A stretch of 64,000 bases of DNA, taken from Phycisphaerales bacterium (GTDB taxonomy: Bacteria > Planctomycetota > Phycisphaerae > Phycisphaerales > UBA1924). The notes beneath the pieces are model-generated. The model saw only the letters and a list, made by a program, of their open reading frames with translations, ran no database searches and was not told where the DNA came from. The stretch lies in NCBI GenBank assembly GCA_029260515.1, contig JAJDDC010000096.1:62001-126000 (forward strand). Direction: 5' to 3'. Each line of letters starts with the position of its first letter. The stretch's first letter is position 1. Positions 8,217 through 18,042 of this stretch are shown here, in pieces. The translations under genes and the position numbers were made by a program.

Positions 8217-9356
8217 ATGTCAACCATGCAGATCGACCGCCTGCTGGACACCGTTGTGCGGACGGGCGCCAGCGACCTCCACCTGACGGTGGGGCGCCAG
8301 CCCACGATCCGCCTGCACGGCGGGCTGCGCAACCTCCAGACCAAGGTCCTCGACTCGGACGACATGGTCGGCCTGATGAAGTCGATCACGCCCGAGCGGA
8401 ACCAGCAGGAACTCCAGGAGGAGGGCGGGACGGACTTCGGCTTCGCGTACGGCGAGGCCGCCCGCTTCCGTGTCTCGGTCTTCCGCCAGCGCGGCGATAT
8501 CGCGGTCGTGCTCCGCCAGATCCCAAACAAGCTGCTCACGTTCGAGCAGATCGGCCTGCCCGAGATGTGCCGCGACCTGATCCGGCGCCCGCGCGGGCTT
8601 TTCCTGGTCACTGGGCCGACGGGGTCGGGCAAGACGACGTCGCTGGCGACGATGATCGATTACGTGAACACGTACATGGATCGGCACATCGTCACGATGG
8701 AAGACCCGATCGAGTACTACCACGTGCACAAGAAGTCGATCGTGAACCAGCGCGAGGTGGGCAACGATGTGCCCAGCTTCGCCGAGGCGCTGCGGCGGGC
8801 CCTGCGTCAGGATCCGGACGTGATTCTCGTGGGCGAGATGCGCGACCTCGAGACGATCGAGGCCGCTGTCCGGGCGGCCGAGACGGGCCACCTCGTGTTC
8901 GGCACGCTCCACACCACGGGCGCCGCCAAGACGATCGACCGCCTGGTGGACGCGTTCCCGGTGGACCAGCAGAACCAGATCCGGGTGCAGCTCTCGACGG
9001 CACTGATCTCGATCCTGTCCCAGGTGCTCCTGACCCGGGTGGATACCAAGGGCATGGTCGCGGGGTACGAGTTCCTGGTGATCACACCCGCGATCTCGAA
9101 CCTGATCCGCGACAACAAGAGCTTCCGGATCGACTCGATGATCCAGACGGGCAAGAAGTACGGCATGCAGCTGCTCGACGACCACCTGTGGTCGCTCTAC
9201 TCGCGGGGGATGATCGCCGCCGAGGAGATGATCGACAAGTGCAAGAACCAGGCCCATATGTGGAACAAGGTCCACGCCGCGGGCGCCACCATCGAGCGGC
9301 CAGAACTGGCCGAAACCGAGGGCGGGGACGGCAAGGACAAGGACAAAGAAGACTAG
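8217..9356 (+). CDS. pilT: PilT-family retraction ATPase
   Basis: The 379 residues match PilT, the hexameric ATPase that retracts type IV pili. The N-terminal PAS-like domain begins with the typical GASDLHL motif. The RecA-like core has Walker A GPTGSGKT, EDPIEY, the PilT Walker B VGEMRD and the His-box TLHTTGAAKTIDR. The C-terminal tail is acidic and Lys-rich. Length fits the family (about 345-380). AGAGGGA precedes the ATG. A true PilT beside pseudopilin genes suggests a dynamic, retractable filament rather than a pure type II secretion system, although PilT relatives can have other roles. Confidence 0.92.
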   Translation: MSTMQIDRLLDTVVRTGASDLHLTVGRQPTIRLHGGLRNLQTKVLDSDDMVGLMKSITPERNQQELQEEGGTDFGFAYGEAARFRVSVFRQRGDIAVVLRQIPNKLLTFEQIGLPEMCRDLIRRPRGLFLVTGPTGSGKTTSLATMIDYVNTYMDRHIVTMEDPIEYYHVHKKSIVNQREVGNDVPSFAEALRRALRQDPDVILVGEMRDLETIEAAVRAAETGHLVFGTLHTTGAAKTIDRLVDAFPVDQQNQIRVQLSTALISILSQVLLTRVDTKGMVAGYEFLVITPAISNLIRDNKSFRIDSMIQTGKKYGMQLLDDHLWSLYSRGMIAAEEMIDKCKNQAHMWNKVHAAGATIERPELAETEGGDGKDKDKED

Positions 9357-9441
9357 GATGATGTTTGGGTCGGCGTCACCTGCGATTGCGTCGCCAGCAC
9401 GCCGTCAGATGTACCATAATCCACGTGTCGCATTTGAATAA

Positions 9442-9487
9442 TGAACATGAGCCTTGTTCAGTCGGTGAACAGGTCGGACCAGGTCCG
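9442..9487 (+). promoter_or_regulatory. Cluster of inverted repeats before the second pilB
   Basis: The 199-base gap between pilT and the next ATPase gene contains TGAACA (9442-9447), TGTTCA (9455-9460) and TGAACA (9466-9471): an inverted pair with 7 bases between, plus a third half-site. It is followed by a perfect CGGACC-A-GGTCCG inverted repeat (9475-9487). These look like operator sites for a dimeric regulator or an RNA hairpin in the leader. No regulator can be named. Confidence 0.35.
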
Positions 9488-9555
9488 CGAAGATATACAC
9501 AAGGTTTCCCGCTCGGCGTCTGTCGGGGCGCGGCGGGGGCCGGGAGCGGCGATCC

Positions 9556-11307
9556 ATGTCCAGCAGCGGTGCAAGCCAGACAGTCGGGCCCTCGGAGCTT
9601 AAGGGGCGCAAGCTCGGGCGAGTGCTCACGAAGATGGGCAAGGTGACCCGCGAGCAGGTGCACGAGGCGCTGTCGGTACAGAAGACGCGCAAGGCGCCGA
9701 TCGGGCAGTTGCTCGTCGAACTCGGGTACTGCACGGCCCAGGACGTGGACGCGGCTTTGGCCGGCCAGGCGGGGATGGAGTACGTCGATCTGGCGGGGAT
9801 CGAGCTGGACGAGGAAACGATCGCTGCGATCCCGTCCGAGAACGCCCAGGCGTACTCGGTGGTCCCGATCTCGTACAACCCGAAGGGTCGCAAGCTGCGG
9901 GTCGCCCTGAAGAGCCCGGACAACTTCCAGGCGGTGGACGATCTGCGGCTGCTGATGAACTTTGACGTGGAGGCGGTGGTCGCGGACGCGAAGACGATCG
10001 ACGCGCTGCTGGCGAAGCACTACTCCAAGCAGGAATCGGTCGTCGATGTTGTCAGCGCCCTGTCGGCGGACCACAAGTTCGACGGCTTGGCGGACCGGGG
10101 GCAGTCGATCGACCTGGACGCGGTGATGGAGGCCGCGGAGGACAACCAGGTCATCAAGCTCTTGAACCTGGTGCTGTTGCAGGCGATCCGGGACCGGGCG
10201 AGTGACATCCACTTCGAGCCGTTCGAGAACGAGTTCAAGATGCGGTACCGGATCGACGGGGTGCTGTACGAGATGGTGCCCCCGCCCAAGCACCTCGGTC
10301 CCGCGATCGTGAGCCGCATCAAGGTGATGTCTGAGATGGACATCGCCGAGCGGCGCCTGCCCCAGGACGGGCGGATCGAGCTGAAGGTGGGCGGGAGCCC
10401 GGTGGACCTGCGTGTGGCGGTGCTCCCGACGATCTACGGCGAGAGCGTGGTGATGCGTGTGCTCGACCGCTCGAACGTGCAGCTGAGCCTGGACCGGGTG
10501 GGGTTCCGCGACGACGACCTGGCGAAGTTCCGCCAGCTGATCCACCGGCCCAACGGCATCGTGATCGTGACGGGCCCGACCGGCTCGGGCAAGACGACGA
10601 CGCTGTACGCGGCGCTGGCCGAGCTCAACGACATCGAGACGAAGATCCTGACCAGCGAGGACCCGGTCGAGTACGACATCGACGGGCTGTGTCAGTGCCA
10701 GATCAACACGGACGTGGGGCTGACGTTCGCCAAGTGCCTGCGTTCGTTCCTGCGTCAGGACCCGGACGTGATCCTGGTGGGCGAGATCCGGGACCTGGAG
10801 ACGGCGCAGATCGCGGTGCAGGCGTCGCTCACGGGCCACCTTGTGATGAGCACGCTGCACACGAACGACGCGCCCAGCTCGATCATCCGACTGGTGGATC
10901 TGGGGCTCGAGCCGTTCCTGCTGACGGCGACGATGGAGGGCATCGTTGCGCAGCGTTTGGTCCGCAAGATCTGCGAGGGGTGCAAGGAGGAGTACACGCC
11001 GAGCGAGGAGGAGCTGATGGAGCTGGACCTCCTGCCCGAGGACGTCAAGGGGCGGACGTTCCACCGGGGTGGCGGGTGCGACAAGTGCAACGGCTCGGGC
11101 TACAAGGGGCGGATGGCGCTGTTCGAGATCATGACGATGGACGACGAGATGCGCGAGCTGGTCATGAAGGAGGCGTCCACGAACACGCTGCGTGACTTTG
11201 CGCGTCGGCGCGGGATGCGGTCGCTCCGCGAGAGCGGCCTGCTTGCGATCTACGAGGGGCAGTCCACGATCGACGAGGTCGTGCGTGAGACGCTGAACGA
11301 GGAATGA
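9556..11307 (+). CDS. GspE/PilB-type assembly ATPase (zinc-motif form)
   Basis: A 583-residue assembly ATPase with two N-terminal MshEN-like repeats (KLGRVLTKMG at 19-28 and IGQLLVELG further on). A central N2 domain carries the ASDIHFEP motif. The ATPase core has Walker A GPTGSGKT, the VGEIRD Walker B, TLHTND and the paired CxxC zinc loop (ICEGC and GCDKC). It is a full-length, canonical PilB/GspE, unlike the copy at 6471. The two copies are diverged, so this is not a recent duplication. The inverted-repeat region upstream suggests its own promoter, and gspF/pilC follows after about 60 bases. Confidence 0.93.
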   Translation: MSSSGASQTVGPSELKGRKLGRVLTKMGKVTREQVHEALSVQKTRKAPIGQLLVELGYCTAQDVDAALAGQAGMEYVDLAGIELDEETIAAIPSENAQAYSVVPISYNPKGRKLRVALKSPDNFQAVDDLRLLMNFDVEAVVADAKTIDALLAKHYSKQESVVDVVSALSADHKFDGLADRGQSIDLDAVMEAAEDNQVIKLLNLVLLQAIRDRASDIHFEPFENEFKMRYRIDGVLYEMVPPPKHLGPAIVSRIKVMSEMDIAERRLPQDGRIELKVGGSPVDLRVAVLPTIYGESVVMRVLDRSNVQLSLDRVGFRDDDLAKFRQLIHRPNGIVIVTGPTGSGKTTTLYAALAELNDIETKILTSEDPVEYDIDGLCQCQINTDVGLTFAKCLRSFLRQDPDVILVGEIRDLETAQIAVQASLTGHLVMSTLHTNDAPSSIIRLVDLGLEPFLLTATMEGIVAQRLVRKICEGCKEEYTPSEEELMELDLLPEDVKGRTFHRGGGCDKCNGSGYKGRMALFEIMTMDDEMRELVMKEASTNTLRDFARRRGMRSLRESGLLAIYEGQSTIDEVVRETLNEE

Positions 11308-11368
11308 CACCGGGCGACGGCGCGGGAGCGCCGGCGCCGGGGTGGATCGGTCAAGAAGGATCCAGACG

Positions 11369-12652
11369 ATGGCGACGTTTACCTACGAGGCTCTGAACGC
11401 GGCGGGCAAGTCCCAGAAGGGGACGGTCGAGGCCGAGTCGAGCGAGGACGCGATCCAGCGGATCAAGAGCCAGGGGTACTTCCCGACGTCCGTCCGTGCC
11501 CAGAAGGGCAAGGGCAAGGCGGAGGGCGGCGCCGACGGGGCGGCGAAGAAGAAAAAGAAGAAGGGCGGGATGACGATCTCGATCGGGAAGGTGAAGCCCA
11601 AGCACCTGACCGCCTTCACCCGCCAGCTCTCGACGCTCCAGGACGCGGGTCTGCCCCTGCTCCGGTCGCTGCAGATCCTCGAGCAGCAGCAGAAGCCCGG
11701 GCTGATGAAGAACGTGCTCCAGGGCGTGGTCGAGGAGGTCGAGGGCGGCAGCTCGCTCTCCGAGTCGATGGGCAAGTACCCCAAGGCCTTCAACAGGCTG
11801 TACGTGAAGATGGTCAACGCGGGCGAGATCGGCGGCGTGCTGGACATCATTCTGCAGCGTCTGGCCGAGTTCATGGAGAAGAGCGAGCGGCTGAAGCGCC
11901 GGATCAAGGGCGCGTTGATCTACCCTGCGGTGGTGGTGACGGTGGCGTTGAGCATCCTCGCCGCGATCATGATCTTCATCATCCCGAAGTTCGAGGAGAT
12001 CTTCGCCGACTTCGGGGTCGAGCTGCCCACGATCACCGTGATCATGATCAACACGAGCCGCTGGTTCGTGGGGCAGATCCCAGGGCAGCGGTACCCGGGG
12101 TGGCTGTTCCTCGTGGTCGGTGTCCCGGCGGCGTTCATCCTGCTCAAGCTGATCCGCAAGGCCGGGCCCGGGCGGGCGGTGACGGACATCATGATGCTCT
12201 GGACGCCGATTTTCGGGGGGCTGATCAAGAAGTCCACGATCGCGCGGTTCACGCGGACGCTGGGCACGCTGATCAGCGCGGGCGTGCCGATTCTCGAGGC
12301 GGTCATCATCACGAAAGAAACCTGCGGTAACTACGTGTTCGAGAAGGCGCTCCAGAAGGTGCACGACTCGATCCGAGAGGGCGAGAGCTTCGCCCAGCCG
12401 TTGCGCGAGTCAAAGACCTGCGACGCGATCGTCGTGAACATGGTGGACGTGGGCGAGGAGTCGGGCGACATGGACGCGATGCTGCTGAAGATCGCGGACA
12501 ACTACGACGAGGAAGTGGACGTCGCCGTGCAGTCGCTGACCAAGCTGATCGAGCCCTTGATGATCGTGATCCTCGGCGGCATGGTCGGGACGATCGTTGT
12601 CGCGATGTTCATGCCGATGGTCGCGATGCTCGAGGGCCTGCAGGGCGGCTGA
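11369..12652 (+). CDS. GspF/PilC-type inner-membrane platform protein
   Basis: This 427-residue protein has two repeated T2SSF domains with about three transmembrane helices, the inner-membrane platform that the assembly ATPase turns. It begins ATFTYEALNAAGK, the usual PilC/GspF opening, then has a basic linker rich in Lys and Gly (about residues 45-65). The first domain has FTRQLSTLQDAGLPLLRSL and the second FTRTLGTLISAGVPILEA, a clear internal duplication. The start at 11369 is chosen over an in-frame GTG at 11342 because AAGAAGGA lies at proper spacing before the ATG. The pseudopilin genes follow after 14 bases. Confidence 0.93.
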   Translation: MATFTYEALNAAGKSQKGTVEAESSEDAIQRIKSQGYFPTSVRAQKGKGKAEGGADGAAKKKKKKGGMTISIGKVKPKHLTAFTRQLSTLQDAGLPLLRSLQILEQQQKPGLMKNVLQGVVEEVEGGSSLSESMGKYPKAFNRLYVKMVNAGEIGGVLDIILQRLAEFMEKSERLKRRIKGALIYPAVVVTVALSILAAIMIFIIPKFEEIFADFGVELPTITVIMINTSRWFVGQIPGQRYPGWLFLVVGVPAAFILLKLIRKAGPGRAVTDIMMLWTPIFGGLIKKSTIARFTRTLGTLISAGVPILEAVIITKETCGNYVFEKALQKVHDSIREGESFAQPLRESKTCDAIVVNMVDVGEESGDMDAMLLKIADNYDEEVDVAVQSLTKLIEPLMIVILGGMVGTIVVAMFMPMVAMLEGLQGG

Positions 12653-12666
12653 CCCGGGAGACGACG

Positions 12667-13779
12667 ATGCGCACGCACAGCGTGGACAATCCGGCGGCGG
12701 GCCTCGGGCGGCGAGGGTTCACGATCATCGAGATCTTGATCGTGATCGGCATCATCACGGTGCTCGTCTCGCTGGTCGTGGTCGGTTTGTCGGCGGCGCG
12801 CCGTGCGGCGCGGGCCGCGGGCGACAGCCAGGCCGTGTCCTCGCTGAAGATGGCGACCGACCAGTTCAAGACCGACCACAGTTTCCTGCCGCCGCTGGTC
12901 TACGACGGCGACCCCATGGGCGGCTCGGGCGGCAACCGGGCGCCCCGGGCGACGCGCGACGCGGGCGGCGACGGGCCGGTCTTCGACGTCACCCAGGGCG
13001 GCGTGCAGCGCTGGCTGGTGAGCGTGTGGGACCCCGGGGCTCGCGACGATCTGCAGTTCCTGCGTCAGCGTGATTCGTCGGGCCTCCCCGATGCGTCCGG
13101 CGTCGGCCAGGACGCGTGGTCCGACCCGCGGTACAGCAAGTTCGCGCTCGCCTATTACCTGGCGGGGGCGCTGCCCGAGTACGTGGACGGGATCGAGGGC
13201 GCGGGCATGCTCGAGCCCCTGGCCTCGGGCGGGTTCCGGGGCGTAGGCGCCGTCGTCGGGCGCGGGCGCGACCGGTACGACTCGTACGTGGACACCGGCT
13301 CGCCCTCGGTCTCGATCGAGGACGCGTACATCGAGGCGGGCGAGGCGGACGAGCACGACGGGACGAACCCGATGCTCACGGACGCCGACAACCGCTTCCG
13401 CCTGTCGATTACAGATCGTGGCGGGCGGGCGTACCGCTACTACCGGTGGGAGCAGGGCAACACGGCCAACCTGCTCTCGGGCGACAAGCTTGTGATGACG
13501 TCCGGGGATCTGAACATCCCGGCGCCCCTGCTCGACCCGACGCTCCGACTGGAGTTCCTCAACGACCCGACGACCACGACGGATCTGACCGGGGGCGACC
13601 AGCAGCTGCGCGGCGCGAAGTACGCGATCGTGAGCGCCGGCCCCAACGGCGTCTTCGGGACCGAGACGCTCGATGAGATCGCCGACGCGCTGGGGCGGGG
13701 CGTGCCCTCGACCGACGAGGGGAAGGCCGGGCTGCGGCGCGAGGCGTGGCTGGACAACACGGTGGGGGTGGGCGAGTGA
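12667..13779 (+). CDS. Oversized GspG-like pseudopilin
   Basis: A 370-residue protein with a prepilin N-terminus: basic leader, cleavage site RRG|FTIIE with Glu at +5, and a hydrophobic helix. The segment after the helix (LKMATDQFKTDH) resembles the conserved start of the GspG globular domain. GspG proteins are usually about 140-150 residues; the extra 220 residues here form a long unrecognised C-terminal region. It would be processed by the prepilin peptidase at 35815. Its stop codon overlaps the next start (TGATG). Whether it is the main filament subunit of this locus or a minor one is not clear. Confidence 0.8.
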   Translation: MRTHSVDNPAAGLGRRGFTIIEILIVIGIITVLVSLVVVGLSAARRAARAAGDSQAVSSLKMATDQFKTDHSFLPPLVYDGDPMGGSGGNRAPRATRDAGGDGPVFDVTQGGVQRWLVSVWDPGARDDLQFLRQRDSSGLPDASGVGQDAWSDPRYSKFALAYYLAGALPEYVDGIEGAGMLEPLASGGFRGVGAVVGRGRDRYDSYVDTGSPSVSIEDAYIEAGEADEHDGTNPMLTDADNRFRLSITDRGGRAYRYYRWEQGNTANLLSGDKLVMTSGDLNIPAPLLDPTLRLEFLNDPTTTTDLTGGDQQLRGAKYAIVSAGPNGVFGTETLDEIADALGRGVPSTDEGKAGLRREAWLDNTVGVGE

Positions 13780-14990
13780 TGCACACGAAGACCAACCCGG
13801 GGCGTGCGCGGCGACGCGGCGGGTTTACCCTGCTCGAACTGCTTGTGGTGATCGGGATCATCCTGGTGCTGCTGACGCTGGCGGTGCCGGCGATCGGGTC
13901 GATGAGCTACTCGTCGAACCGGGCGCTGGCGGAGAACGGCCTGAGGGTGGGCGTGTCGCTGGCGCGGGACGTCGCGATCGCCTCGGGCAGCGGGGGCGAC
14001 GGCGTGGCGATGTTCACCTTCGAGCCGGGCGGGCGGATGCGGATCGTCGCGGGCGAGGTGGTGGGGAGCTTCGAGGCCCAGCTCAATCAGAACCAGCCGC
14101 CGAGCGCGCTCAACCGGGTGCGTCGGGACGTGATCGCGCCGGTCGCGTTCACCGAGAGCGTGCAGCTGCCGCGGTACTGGAACATCCGCGGGTACGCGGC
14201 GCCGAACTCGATGCTCCCGCCACTGGGGCGCGACGACGTGAGCTGGTACGACTCGGCCAACTACGGCGGCAACAACAAGACCGCCCAGCAGAAGCAAGAG
14301 GGCAACTGGGTCTTCCCCGAGTCCGGTCTCTACGACCTCGACGACCACCTGTCCGCCGGTGGGGGCGGCGGGGGTGGCGGTGGCGGGCTCGCCGGCTTCG
14401 GCGGCCCCTCGACGACGCCCCGCCAGTCTTTCATGATCCGCTTCTCCGGTCGGACCGGCACGCTGAGCCGCTCGGAGACCGCAGCCCTGTTCGTTGATCC
14501 CCGTCCGTCGGAGCTGGACCGTGACCAGTTCGCCAACTCGCGTTCGAACCCGAACGCGTGGAAGCGCGTGGACTGGGCCGAGGACACGGGCGCGTGGACG
14601 TCGCGGACGCTCGGTCGGTTCACGGGCCTGCCCGCGAGCTCGCAGAACGAGCTGTACCGCCTGCTGGGCGACGCGTCGAACGACACGGTCCTCGTCAAGC
14701 CGGTCACGAGGTTGGCGCTGTACGACGAGCGCCGCCTGGCGCGTGGGCTCGGCGGGCGCTTGAACGAGCGGACCGGCACGATCTACGAGGACTACTCGCA
14801 GAACCGGCGGATCAGCTTCGACGAGGCGCTGTTCCCGGATCGCAACCGAGAGCAGATCCGCGTGGGCATCAACAACTGGATCAACGGCGACACCAACGAG
14901 GACGGCGAGATCGACGAGGACGACGTCCCCGACTCGCGGCTCTTCCTCCTGCACGGGTACTCGGGCGACCTGACGGAGGTGGTGCGATGA
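13779..14990 (+). CDS. Oversized GspH-like pseudopilin
   Basis: A 403-residue prepilin-like protein. The leader ends RRGG|FTLLE, with Glu at +5, followed by a hydrophobic helix. The body includes a glycine-rich run (around residue 190, ten consecutive Gly) and Arg/Asp-rich beta regions with no family match I recognise. GspH is usually about 150-190 residues. The ATG at 13779 overlaps the previous stop by one base, so translation is coupled. An acidic segment near the end (NEDGEIDEDD) may bind calcium, by resemblance to EF-hand-like loops; this is inference. Confidence 0.75.
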   Translation: MHTKTNPGRARRRGGFTLLELLVVIGIILVLLTLAVPAIGSMSYSSNRALAENGLRVGVSLARDVAIASGSGGDGVAMFTFEPGGRMRIVAGEVVGSFEAQLNQNQPPSALNRVRRDVIAPVAFTESVQLPRYWNIRGYAAPNSMLPPLGRDDVSWYDSANYGGNNKTAQQKQEGNWVFPESGLYDLDDHLSAGGGGGGGGGGLAGFGGPSTTPRQSFMIRFSGRTGTLSRSETAALFVDPRPSELDRDQFANSRSNPNAWKRVDWAEDTGAWTSRTLGRFTGLPASSQNELYRLLGDASNDTVLVKPVTRLALYDERRLARGLGGRLNERTGTIYEDYSQNRRISFDEALFPDRNREQIRVGINNWINGDTNEDGEIDEDDVPDSRLFLLHGYSGDLTEVVR

Positions 14991-16213
14991 TTCGGACGAC
15001 GAAGCTGACGCGACGATCGGGCACACCTCACGCGACCGAGGACTCGAGGCGGGGGTTCTCGCTCATCGAGATCCTCATCGCGATCCTCGTGCTCGCGCTG
15101 GGGCTGCTCGGGCTGGGCGCGGTGTTCCCGGCGGTGATCGCCCAGCAGCGCGACGCGGTGGACTCGACCCGGGGCGCGGCGGCCGCGGCCAGCGCCGGCG
15201 CGACCCTCCGGGGCGGCGACCAGTGGGCGGGCGGGTTCGACGGGCGCATCCCGATCGCGGAGCGGGCGCGGTTTGACGCCTGGGACATGCTCTCGGGCGA
15301 CAAGTACTTCGGGCGCCGCCAGAACATGCAGAACGGCACGTCCGCCGGTGTGTCGCTGCCCACATCGCTGTGGGAGGCGAACTGGAACTGGCTGGGCGAG
15401 GCGCCCAACTCGACAGGCCAGGACACTTCGGGGCTGTTCTACGGGTCGTACCGCAACCAGGGCGTGATCACGTTCAACGGCTGGGACCACAACGACGACG
15501 TGTGGATCAAGCAGCAACAGACCACGACGACGCCCGAGCACGCGCAGATCCCGATCGCGTCGCGGCTGGTGCCGCCGCCGTTCTCGGGCGAGACGCCCCG
15601 GTACGTCTGGGACATGGTCCTGCGCCTCGAGCCCGGGTCTCGGCGCACGCAGGCGGCGATCTTTGTGCGACGCATCGACCCGCGGATCCGCACCAACGCG
15701 CAGCTCACGCTGTCGAACGTGCTGAGTGACGGCTCGATCGCGGACGGCACGCGCCCGACGGCGTTCCCGGTCGCAGTGGACGCCAGTGGTCGCCCGACCG
15801 CTGGCGACGCGCCCGGCGCGTTCTACGCGGTGCCGCTGTCGGCGTGGATCAAGAACGGGAATAGCTTCCGGGACAACGACAACGACGGGCTGTACGAGCG
15901 GATCTTGATCGATCAGTCCGAGGTCCGCCCGGCCGGTTACCCCGCGATCGGCGTCGTGCGTGAGCTCGCCGGCCAGCCGGGACAGCGGCTCGTGGACAAC
16001 CTGGGCACGGTCAGGACGGTCATCGACACCGACGAGGACGGCTGGATCATCGTGTCGCCGCCCTTCACCGAGGCCCAGAAGCTCGGCGGGTATTCCAACG
16101 CGCCGGGCGGGGGCGGGATCGCCGCGAACTCGGTGGACCCGACGCGGGCCCAGCAGGTGGTCTTCACGCCGCAGATCCCGATCGCGGTGCAGATCGTGCG
16201 GGTGCAGGAGTGA
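14987..16213 (+). CDS. Oversized GspI/PilV-like pseudopilin
   Basis: A 408-residue prepilin-like protein with cleavage site RRG|FSLIE and a Leu-rich helix (ILIAILVLALGLLGLGAV) typical of GspI/PilV. GspI is normally about 120-140 residues, so most of this product is extra and unassigned. The start overlaps the previous stop (ATGA). Position three of a G-H-I-J-K order supports the GspI-like assignment. The C-terminal part has an IDTDEDGWIIVSPP segment, suggesting an exposed folded domain. Confidence 0.75.
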   Translation: MIRTTKLTRRSGTPHATEDSRRGFSLIEILIAILVLALGLLGLGAVFPAVIAQQRDAVDSTRGAAAAASAGATLRGGDQWAGGFDGRIPIAERARFDAWDMLSGDKYFGRRQNMQNGTSAGVSLPTSLWEANWNWLGEAPNSTGQDTSGLFYGSYRNQGVITFNGWDHNDDVWIKQQQTTTTPEHAQIPIASRLVPPPFSGETPRYVWDMVLRLEPGSRRTQAAIFVRRIDPRIRTNAQLTLSNVLSDGSIADGTRPTAFPVAVDASGRPTAGDAPGAFYAVPLSAWIKNGNSFRDNDNDGLYERILIDQSEVRPAGYPAIGVVRELAGQPGQRLVDNLGTVRTVIDTDEDGWIIVSPPFTEAQKLGGYSNAPGGGGIAANSVDPTRAQQVVFTPQIPIAVQIVRVQE

Positions 16214-16215
16214 AC

Positions 16216-17973
16216 ATGGAGCGCAGACGCCGACAGTTCGGTTTCGCGATGGATGTGGCGGCGACCGCCTTCACGCTCATGGAGATGATGGTCGTGGTCG
16301 CGATCGTGATACTGGTCGCGACGGGGATGGCGGCGATCTTCGCCTCGGTGGGCGACACGGTCGCCGCGGGCCAGCGGATCAGCACGGTCAACCGGTACGC
16401 CGCGCTGGTCGAGACGGTGATGCGCGAGGATTTCGCGCGCCTGACGCGCGACGGGTTCCTGGTGATCCGCAACGAGAAGGCGGTCAACGGGAACCCCGTG
16501 CCCTCGTACCCGGGCGAGCCCGAGGACCAGCGGCGTGTGCGCCGGATCGACGAGATTCTGTTTTTTATGCGGGGCGACTTCGTCAGCGCCCGGCGCCCGC
16601 TCGCGCCCGGGTACACCGCGGTTGGCAACGAGGCGCGGATGTACTACGGGCATGGCCAGCGGCGCCCGGAGGACCTGGTCCGCACGCAGGCGCCCTCGTA
16701 CCTCTACCCCTGGCCCGGCGACAAGAACACGGTCGTTGACGCCCGCCTGGGCTGGCCCGCGACGACCGCGGGTGTTGAGAACCCGAATCAGTACGCGTCG
16801 GACTGGACGCTGCTGCGTCACCAGACGGTGCTGGTCGCGCCGGCGGCGGGCGAGTCGCGGGTGCCCCGCGACCCGGTCTTCGACATCGACCCCAACTCGT
16901 TCAACGAGCGCAAGCGCCTCAAAGACCACGCCTGGCAGGTCGCGCTGCAGCCGGCGGCACAGAGCGTCTTCCGCGCCCGGATCGACGACGTGTACGAGCA
17001 GGGCGGGCTCTCGACGGGCGGGGGCGGGACGGGCAACATCGGGCGCCCGACCGCGAGCTATCCGCTGACACGCCCGACGATCACGGTCCGCCAGGGCGAC
17101 CACGCGGTCTGGCCCCGGTACTCGTCGGGGCTCGTGGACGTGAGCACCGAGACGCTGGCGGACATCCGATCGATCACGACGGCCGTCGGCCTTCCCCCCG
17201 CGACCGCGCCCAACGACTACTTCACCGGCGGCGGCGGCGCCCGCTTCGACGCGACGCAGGTCGCGACCCGACAGAACGCGCGGCTGTGGATGCTCGACGC
17301 GATGCCCGCCGAGTACGACACCAACAACACGCGCTACCGGATGCGCTACGAGACGGTCCCGCCCCTGCTGGGCATCCCCGAGAGCCTGATCCTGGGCGGC
17401 GGCGCCACAGCCGACCGCGTGCGGGCATACCGCGAGGCGGATCAGGAGATGCTCACCGCCAGCGCGTTCATCCCCCGGTGCACCGAGTTCATCGTCGAGT
17501 GGTCGTTCGGCTCGACGTACACGGACACGGCCGACCCGCGGTTCGGGCAGATCCAGTGGTTCGGCCTCGACCGCGCCCAGGAAGACACGAACGGGGACGG
17601 GCAGATCAATCCGCAGTCGGACCTTCGCGTCGCCGACGACTTCAGTCGCGCGCAGCTCGCGGGCTTCCTCGACGTCCCCCAGGGCGAGTTCGGCCAGGAG
17701 GTCAACCGCCTGAACCAGGTCATCCTGGGGCGCGGCGGCGGCGGGGGCGGGTTCGGCGGGCTTGTGAACCAGAACCTCGCCGAGGCGGCCTTCGGGTACT
17801 ACGACCCGGGCGTCAACACGAATACGACGGACATGAACCACACGGACGACGACGAGGCGTGGCCCTGGCCCAAGCTCGTCCGGATCACGATCAGCTTCGC
17901 CGACCCCAACGACCCGACGATCGAGGCGACGACCCAGTTCGTTGTCGAGATCCCGGGCGGGGGCGTGGAGTAG
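16216..17973 (+). CDS. Oversized GspJ-like pseudopilin with Ala at the cleavage site
   Basis: A 585-residue prepilin-like protein. AGGAG five bases before the ATG at 16216 favours that start over an overlapping GTG at 16210. The hydrophobic helix begins FTLMEMMVVVAIVI with Glu at +5. The residue before the cleavage site is Ala (AATA|FTLME) rather than the nearly invariant Gly, so processing may be slow or absent. GspJ is usually about 200 residues. A NGDGQIN segment looks like a short acidic metal-binding loop, and a glycine-rich stretch lies near the C-terminus. The gene precedes the giant gspK-like gene by 69 bases. Confidence 0.72.
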   Translation: MERRRRQFGFAMDVAATAFTLMEMMVVVAIVILVATGMAAIFASVGDTVAAGQRISTVNRYAALVETVMREDFARLTRDGFLVIRNEKAVNGNPVPSYPGEPEDQRRVRRIDEILFFMRGDFVSARRPLAPGYTAVGNEARMYYGHGQRRPEDLVRTQAPSYLYPWPGDKNTVVDARLGWPATTAGVENPNQYASDWTLLRHQTVLVAPAAGESRVPRDPVFDIDPNSFNERKRLKDHAWQVALQPAAQSVFRARIDDVYEQGGLSTGGGGTGNIGRPTASYPLTRPTITVRQGDHAVWPRYSSGLVDVSTETLADIRSITTAVGLPPATAPNDYFTGGGGARFDATQVATRQNARLWMLDAMPAEYDTNNTRYRMRYETVPPLLGIPESLILGGGATADRVRAYREADQEMLTASAFIPRCTEFIVEWSFGSTYTDTADPRFGQIQWFGLDRAQEDTNGDGQINPQSDLRVADDFSRAQLAGFLDVPQGEFGQEVNRLNQVILGRGGGGGGFGGLVNQNLAEAAFGYYDPGVNTNTTDMNHTDDDEAWPWPKLVRITISFADPNDPTIEATTQFVVEIPGGGVE

Positions 17974-18042
17974 GCACAGACTCGGGGGCGGGCGCGGACG
18001 CGCCCACCAGACCCGCGCCGCGGCGCGGAAGGAGAAGTCGGT

